Assembly: GCA_040376605.1 (NCBI GenBank)
Contig: JBEIQI010000100.1
Span: 1-10,013 of the forward strand
Length of the DNA: 10,013 bases
Origin: JANWKQ01 sp040376605
Lineage (GTDB): Bacteria; Bacteroidota; Bacteroidia; CAIKAF01
Reading direction: 5' to 3'
The notes beneath the pieces are model-generated. The model was given only the letters and a program-made list of their open reading frames with translations, was not told the DNA's origin and made no database searches. The position numbers and the translations under genes are program-made. Numbering within the stretch: the stretch's first letter is position 1; each line of letters starts with the position of its first letter. Positions 6,233-10,013 of this stretch are shown here, in pieces.

Positions 6233-7024
6233 TTATTTAACCGTGCCAAAATATCTAAAAACTATACCCACCGCTAAGGCCGGAACAGTGCCTAAAATTG
6301 AATTTTGGACCTTTAACAAACGAGCTTGATTTCTATACCCTTCTATAAAAAATTCATTGTTAATATATGGGGCATCCTTCGGATCAGTTACCCCCACCTT
6401 GGGCCTTATGGAAGCATTAATGCTTGTGTAAATGAGTGCAGGTGCAGCAGCATAAAAGAAATTTAAAATAACCCCACCGGCAAATCCAGTAGCAATACCT
6501 CCTAAGGTACTCCATGGGCTAGTAAAATTCCTTCGGGCTGATCTTCTACCATAGGTATAAGCCTGTTGTTCTTCAACAGCCAATTCAAATTTTCGGTGAA
6601 GACTATCCTGAGCATACAATATTTTCTCCGTACTCTTTAATTTAATGGAATCCTGAAAAGGTAATAAGGTTTCAAAACTGTTTTGGGTGCATGAAAAATA
6701 ATTATATCGATCCTTCATTTTCTCCAATTTCTTGGGCTCCCTATAAAAAATATAGGGGCCGTTAACATCATAAGCATTTAGATCAAAAACTACTTTCATC
6801 TGGGTACCATCTTTCAACAGCAAGCTCCTAGGAGTAATTTCCTGAACCAATGATTTTTCGATACTTTCTAAAGGTCCAAGTGGCTGATAAAAAACAAAAA
6901 AGGTATCTATCTTGTTAATAACACATGGAACTTCCTTACCTGTTAATGTAAGTAATACATCCTGAGCCGGAAGCGACAAAAAATGTAGGGATATAAATAT
7001 GATAATCAGGATTTTCTTAGTCAT
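6233..7024 (-). CDS. Secreted or membrane-associated protein of unknown function, first gene of the kynU-elbB operon
   Basis: 263 residues from the chosen ATG at 7024. A signal peptide (about 1-21, ending SLPAQ, then D) is followed by a short beta-rich region (22-80, starting DVLLTLTGKEVPC). Its pattern resembles the small domain found at the start of many exported Bacteroidota proteins, in which an 'xGxxixcxI' strand leads to an aromatic-rich strand. A charged, helix-prone stretch spans about 95-165. Two hydrophobic segments (about 174-203 and 241-258) flank a polar loop containing NNEFFIEGYRNQARL, so the mature C-terminus may sit in a membrane. A GTG at 7042 would add six residues, but it falls inside the putative -7 promoter box, so ATG 7024 is preferred. 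Only 6 nt separate it from kynU. I do not recognise a named family or function. Confidence 0.7.
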   Translation of the reverse strand: MTKKILIIIFISLHFLSLPAQDVLLTLTGKEVPCVINKIDTFFVFYQPLGPLESIEKSLVQEITPRSLLLKDGTQMKVVFDLNAYDVNGPYIFYREPKKLEKMKDRYNYFSCTQNSFETLLPFQDSIKLKSTEKILYAQDSLHRKFELAVEEQQAYTYGRRSARRNFTSPWSTLGGIATGFAGGVILNFFYAAAPALIYTSINASIRPKVGVTDPKDAPYINNEFFIEGYRNQARLLKVQNSILGTVPALAVGIVFRYFGTVK

Positions 7025-7041
7025 AACAATTTCAATCAGCA

Positions 7042-7072
7042 CGAAACTAATCGTTTTTTCTCAACCTTCAAA
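7042..7072 (-). promoter_or_regulatory. Candidate promoter for the kynU-elbB operon (TTTG-N19-TAGTTTCG)
   Basis: On the minus strand TTTG (7072-7069) precedes TAGTTTCG (7049-7042) by 19 nt. That fits the Bacteroidota -33/-7 layout with one deviation (TTCG for TTTG). Transcription would start just upstream of the ATG at 7024, giving a very short leader. The -33 element sits within a perfect inverted repeat, AACCTT-CA-AAGGTT (7063-7076), which could be an operator or chance. Confidence 0.5.
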
Positions 7073-7121
7073 GGTTTTGTGGGTTTCGGCACTAAATCCA
7101 TATAAAATCCATGAATTAATG

Positions 7122-7129
7122 TACCTTCG
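7122..7129 (+). promoter_or_regulatory. Candidate -7 box for gcvP (TACCTTCG)
   Basis: TACCTTCG differs from the Bacteroidota -7 consensus TAnnTTTG at one position and lies 41 nt before the gcvP ATG. No clear TTTG stands at the expected distance upstream, so the call rests on the -7 box and position alone. The leader would be only about 35 nt, too short for a glycine riboswitch. Confidence 0.4.
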
Positions 7130-7170
7130 CGCCTCTAATAATAGTTCAAACATTACTATAAAATTTATAT

Positions 7171-10013
7171 ATGCATAGCTCAAATTTTACCCCTCGTCAC
7201 ATTGGCCCTGATCAAAATGAAATGAATGAAATGGTTGATTTTTTAAAAGTTGAATCATTGGATCATTTAATAGATCATATCGTTCCGGAAAAAATTAGAA
7301 ACAGACAGGCATTAAAGGTTAATAAAGGAATGCATGAGCATTTGTATTTGAAGCATATTAAGAGCCTGGCCCAAAAAAATATGCTTTATAAAAATTTTAT
7401 AGGACAAGGATATTATGGTACCATTACCCCATCGCCCATCTTAAGAAATATTTTTGAAAATCCGGGATGGTATACTGCCTATACTCCTTATCAGGCAGAA
7501 ATTGCACAAGGCCGGATGGAAGCCATTTTAAATTTTCAAACCATGGTAATGGACCTTACCGGAATGGAACTTGCCAATGCATCTTTGTTAGATGAAGGAA
7601 CCGCGGCTGCAGAGGCCATGGGTATGGCTTTTCATATGAGAACCAAAGAGGCAGAAAAAAATGGTATAAATAAATTTTTTGTATCGGATAAAGTTTTCTC
7701 TCAAACTTTCGATGTGTTAAAATCAAGAGCCAGACATTTAGGTATTGAATTGGTTCAAGATAACCTTGATAACCTCAATCTCTCCGATAATTATTTTGGA
7801 TTGTTATTACAATATCCTGATATGGAAGGTAATATTTCCGACTACAGAGATTTAGTGTCGAAGGCAAAAGAAAAAAACATCATTGTTACCGTTGCTGCCG
7901 ATCTATTAAGTTTAACCTTATTAACTCCTCCCGGCGAATGGGGAGCGGATGTAGTAGTTGGTAACTCACAAAGGCTTGGAGTACCCATGGGTTATGGTGG
8001 ACCACATGCAGCATTTTTTGCTACAAAAAAAGAGTTTCAAAGACATATTCCGGGAAGAATTATTGGTGTTTCTGTAGATGCAAAAGGGAACCATGCTTTA
8101 AGGATGTCTCTTCAAACCAGAGAAAAACATATTCGCCGTGATAATGCAACTTCAAATATTTGTACGGCTCAAGCATTGCTAGCTATTATGGCTTCTATGT
8201 ATGCAGTATATCATGGACCTGCTGGAATTAAAAATATTGCAGCGGATATACATAATAAAGCAGCAGTGCTTAATAAGAAGCTAAAAGCTTTAGGTTTTAA
8301 AATAAACAATCCGCATTTCTTTGATACCCTTACCATTTCAATTGAAGATAATTCTACACTTGAAAAAATTAAATCAACAGCTATTAACCATCAATGTAAT
8401 TTATTTTATGGAAATCAATCGATTACGATATCCGTAGATGAAACCACTTCTTTAGAAGATTTAAATACGTTGGTTTCTTGTTTTGGAAATAGCGTAATTG
8501 AAGAAAAGGAATTAGCAACTCAGGAAAATTTCATTCAAGGGAATCTAGCAAGAACAACCGATTTTATGACCCATCCGGTTTTCAATTCACATCATAGTGA
8601 ATCGGAATTAATGAGGTATATTAAAAAATTAGAATCAAAAGATATTGCATTAAACTTCAGTATGATTTCTTTAGGTTCATGCACCATGAAATTAAATGCT
8701 GCAAGTGAAATGATGCCGTTAAGCTGGCCGGAATTTAACCAGTTACATCCATTTGTTCCTAAAAATCAAGCGGCGGGTTATTTGGAAATGATTGAAACCC
8801 TTGAAAAAGACCTTGCAGAAATTACAGGATTTGATGCCATTTCTCTTCAACCGAATTCAGGTGCACAAGGAGAGTTTGCAGGCTTATTGGTGATCAAGGC
8901 TTATCATGAAAACAATGGTGACAACCATAGAAATATTGTACTCATTCCTTCTTCTGCTCATGGAACAAATCCAGCCAGTGCTGTAATGGCCGGGCTGCAT
9001 GTAGTGGTGGTAAAATGCGATGAGTTGGGTAATATTGATCTTACCGATTTAAAAGAAAAAGCAGAAAAACATAAGGATCAATTGGCTGCATTAATGGTTA
9101 CCTATCCATCTACCCATGGTGTATATGAAGAAACCATTATGGAGGTTACCCAAATTATTCATGCCAATGGCGGGCAAGTATATATGGACGGTGCCAATAT
9201 GAATGCTCAAGTTGGGTTAACCAGTCCGGCAAGAATTGGTGCGGATGTTTGCCATTTAAACCTACATAAAACATTTGCTATTCCTCATGGTGGAGGAGGC
9301 CCGGGTATGGGTCCAATTGGTGTAAAATCTCATTTAGCACCATTTTTACCTCAGCATGTATTGGTTAAAACAGGTGGGGAAAAAGGAATACCGGCGGTAT
9401 CAGCAGCACCATGGGGAAGCTCTTTAATTTTATTAATTTCCTATGGATATATTAAAATGTTGGGAGCCGAAGGATTAACTTATTCAACAAAATCGGCCAT
9501 ATTAAATGCCAATTATATGAAAGAAAGGATTTCTAAACACTTCCCTATTTTATATAGTGGCGCCAACGGAAGGGTGGCTCATGAGTTTATCGTAGATTGT
9601 AGAGGTTTTAAGAAAACCGCTGGCATTGAGGTGGTGGATATAGCCAAACGTCTCATGGACTATGGATTTCATGCTCCTACAGTATCCTTTCCGGTAGCAG
9701 GTACCCTTATGATTGAGCCTACCGAAAGTGAATCCAAAGAGGAGCTGGATAAATTTTGTGATGCCCTCATTAGTATCCGCAAAGAAATTGCAGAAATTGA
9801 AAATGGCGAATTTTCACAGGACTCCAATGTTTTAAAAAATGCACCTCATACCTCTTTAACCATTGTGGCTGAAGATTGGAATTATACCTATACCAGAAAA
9901 AAAGCAGCCTTCCCTGCTAAGTATATAGAAGACAATAAATTCTGGCCGCCAGTTTCAAGAATTGACGATGCTTATGGTGACAGAAATTTAATATGCTCTT
10001 GTATCCCAACGGA
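7171..10013 (+). CDS. gcvP: GcvP: glycine dehydrogenase (decarboxylating), P-protein of the glycine cleavage system; last few residues beyond window
   Basis: 947 complete codons read without interruption; the family is usually about 950-960 residues, so only a short C-terminal tail is missing. The P-protein is a PLP enzyme that decarboxylates glycine and passes the aminomethyl group to the lipoyl arm of GcvH. It is the long single-chain form, with two aminotransferase-like halves. The N-terminal half has RHIGP (9-13), YTPYQAEIAQGR (104-115) and GNSQRLGVPMGYGGPH (264-279). The C-terminal catalytic half has SLGSCTMKLN (500-509), SLQPNSGAQGE (558-568), SAHGTNPASA (595-604) and HLNLHKTFAIPHGGGGPG (695-712), where Lys700 is the PLP lysine. 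The ATG at 7171 follows an AT-rich leader without Shine-Dalgarno site, normal for this phylum. No gcvT or gcvH is visible, so those subunits are encoded elsewhere or beyond the window. Identification is secure. Confidence 0.97.
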   Translation, partial: MHSSNFTPRHIGPDQNEMNEMVDFLKVESLDHLIDHIVPEKIRNRQALKVNKGMHEHLYLKHIKSLAQKNMLYKNFIGQGYYGTITPSPILRNIFENPGWYTAYTPYQAEIAQGRMEAILNFQTMVMDLTGMELANASLLDEGTAAAEAMGMAFHMRTKEAEKNGINKFFVSDKVFSQTFDVLKSRARHLGIELVQDNLDNLNLSDNYFGLLLQYPDMEGNISDYRDLVSKAKEKNIIVTVAADLLSLTLLTPPGEWGADVVVGNSQRLGVPMGYGGPHAAFFATKKEFQRHIPGRIIGVSVDAKGNHALRMSLQTREKHIRRDNATSNICTAQALLAIMASMYAVYHGPAGIKNIAADIHNKAAVLNKKLKALGFKINNPHFFDTLTISIEDNSTLEKIKSTAINHQCNLFYGNQSITISVDETTSLEDLNTLVSCFGNSVIEEKELATQENFIQGNLARTTDFMTHPVFNSHHSESELMRYIKKLESKDIALNFSMISLGSCTMKLNAASEMMPLSWPEFNQLHPFVPKNQAAGYLEMIETLEKDLAEITGFDAISLQPNSGAQGEFAGLLVIKAYHENNGDNHRNIVLIPSSAHGTNPASAVMAGLHVVVVKCDELGNIDLTDLKEKAEKHKDQLAALMVTYPSTHGVYEETIMEVTQIIHANGGQVYMDGANMNAQVGLTSPARIGADVCHLNLHKTFAIPHGGGGPGMGPIGVKSHLAPFLPQHVLVKTGGEKGIPAVSAAPWGSSLILLISYGYIKMLGAEGLTYSTKSAILNANYMKERISKHFPILYSGANGRVAHEFIVDCRGFKKTAGIEVVDIAKRLMDYGFHAPTVSFPVAGTLMIEPTESESKEELDKFCDALISIRKEIAEIENGEFSQDSNVLKNAPHTSLTIVAEDWNYTYTRKKAAFPAKYIEDNKFWPPVSRIDDAYGDRNLICSCIPT

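Noticed and set aside
7077..7170. Glycine riboswitch upstream of gcvP
   Set aside because: The spacer is too short for a glycine aptamer plus expression platform, and the likely -7 box leaves only about 35 nt of leader.
1..10013. Undescribed defence, mobile or secondary-metabolite system
   Set aside because: Apart from the exported protein at 6233-7024, every long frame belongs to a recognisable family. No transposase, integrase, CRISPR repeat, toxin-antitoxin pair, reverse transcriptase or biosynthetic cluster is visible.

Overview
The window reads as an ordinary chromosomal segment of a low-GC Bacteroidota bacterium. Three things point there. The proteins are of the Bacteroidota type, including an outer-membrane barrel protein opening with SPYSYYGIG and secreted proteins ending their signal peptides in AQ. 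The two clearest promoters match the Bacteroidota pattern of TTTG, then 18-19 nt, then TAnnTTTG/TAnnTTCG. Recognisable Shine-Dalgarno sites are lacking. A more precise placement (for example Chitinophagales, Sphingobacteriales or Flavobacteriales) cannot be made from sequence reading alone.

Left block (1-3899, all minus strand): coaX (type III pantothenate kinase, GTG start), an outer-membrane beta-barrel protein overlapping it by 14 nt, lptC (lipopolysaccharide export lipoprotein, TTG start), and a CNNM/CBS/CorC-domain membrane protein that runs off the left edge. Tight spacing suggests one transcript that joins a CoA-biosynthesis enzyme to envelope genes.

Middle (3900-4271): a spacer with a GC-richer, strongly folded element of about 127 bp (3987-4113), a stem-loop terminator (4119-4144), and a minus-strand tRNA-Phe(GAA) with its own near-consensus promoter. 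The tRNA has an unusual C5-A68 mismatch in its acceptor stem and no encoded CCA.

Right-centre block (4272-7024, minus strand): a secreted or membrane-associated protein of unknown function, kynU (kynureninase) and elbB (DJ-1/PfpI-family glyoxalase-like protein), packed with 6-nt spacing and a 4-nt ATGA overlap. They probably form one operon read from a promoter near 7042-7072.

Right edge (7171-10013, plus strand): gcvP, the glycine decarboxylase P-protein, fully in frame and lacking only its last few residues at the window end. It is divergent from the kynU operon, and the spacer of roughly 145 bp holds a candidate promoter for each direction.

Most of the window is housekeeping metabolism and envelope biogenesis. 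I see no CRISPR array, transposase, prophage gene, toxin-antitoxin pair or recognisable defence system. The items most worth a second look are the folded intergenic element, the mismatched tRNA-Phe and the uncharacterised protein leading the kynU-elbB operon.
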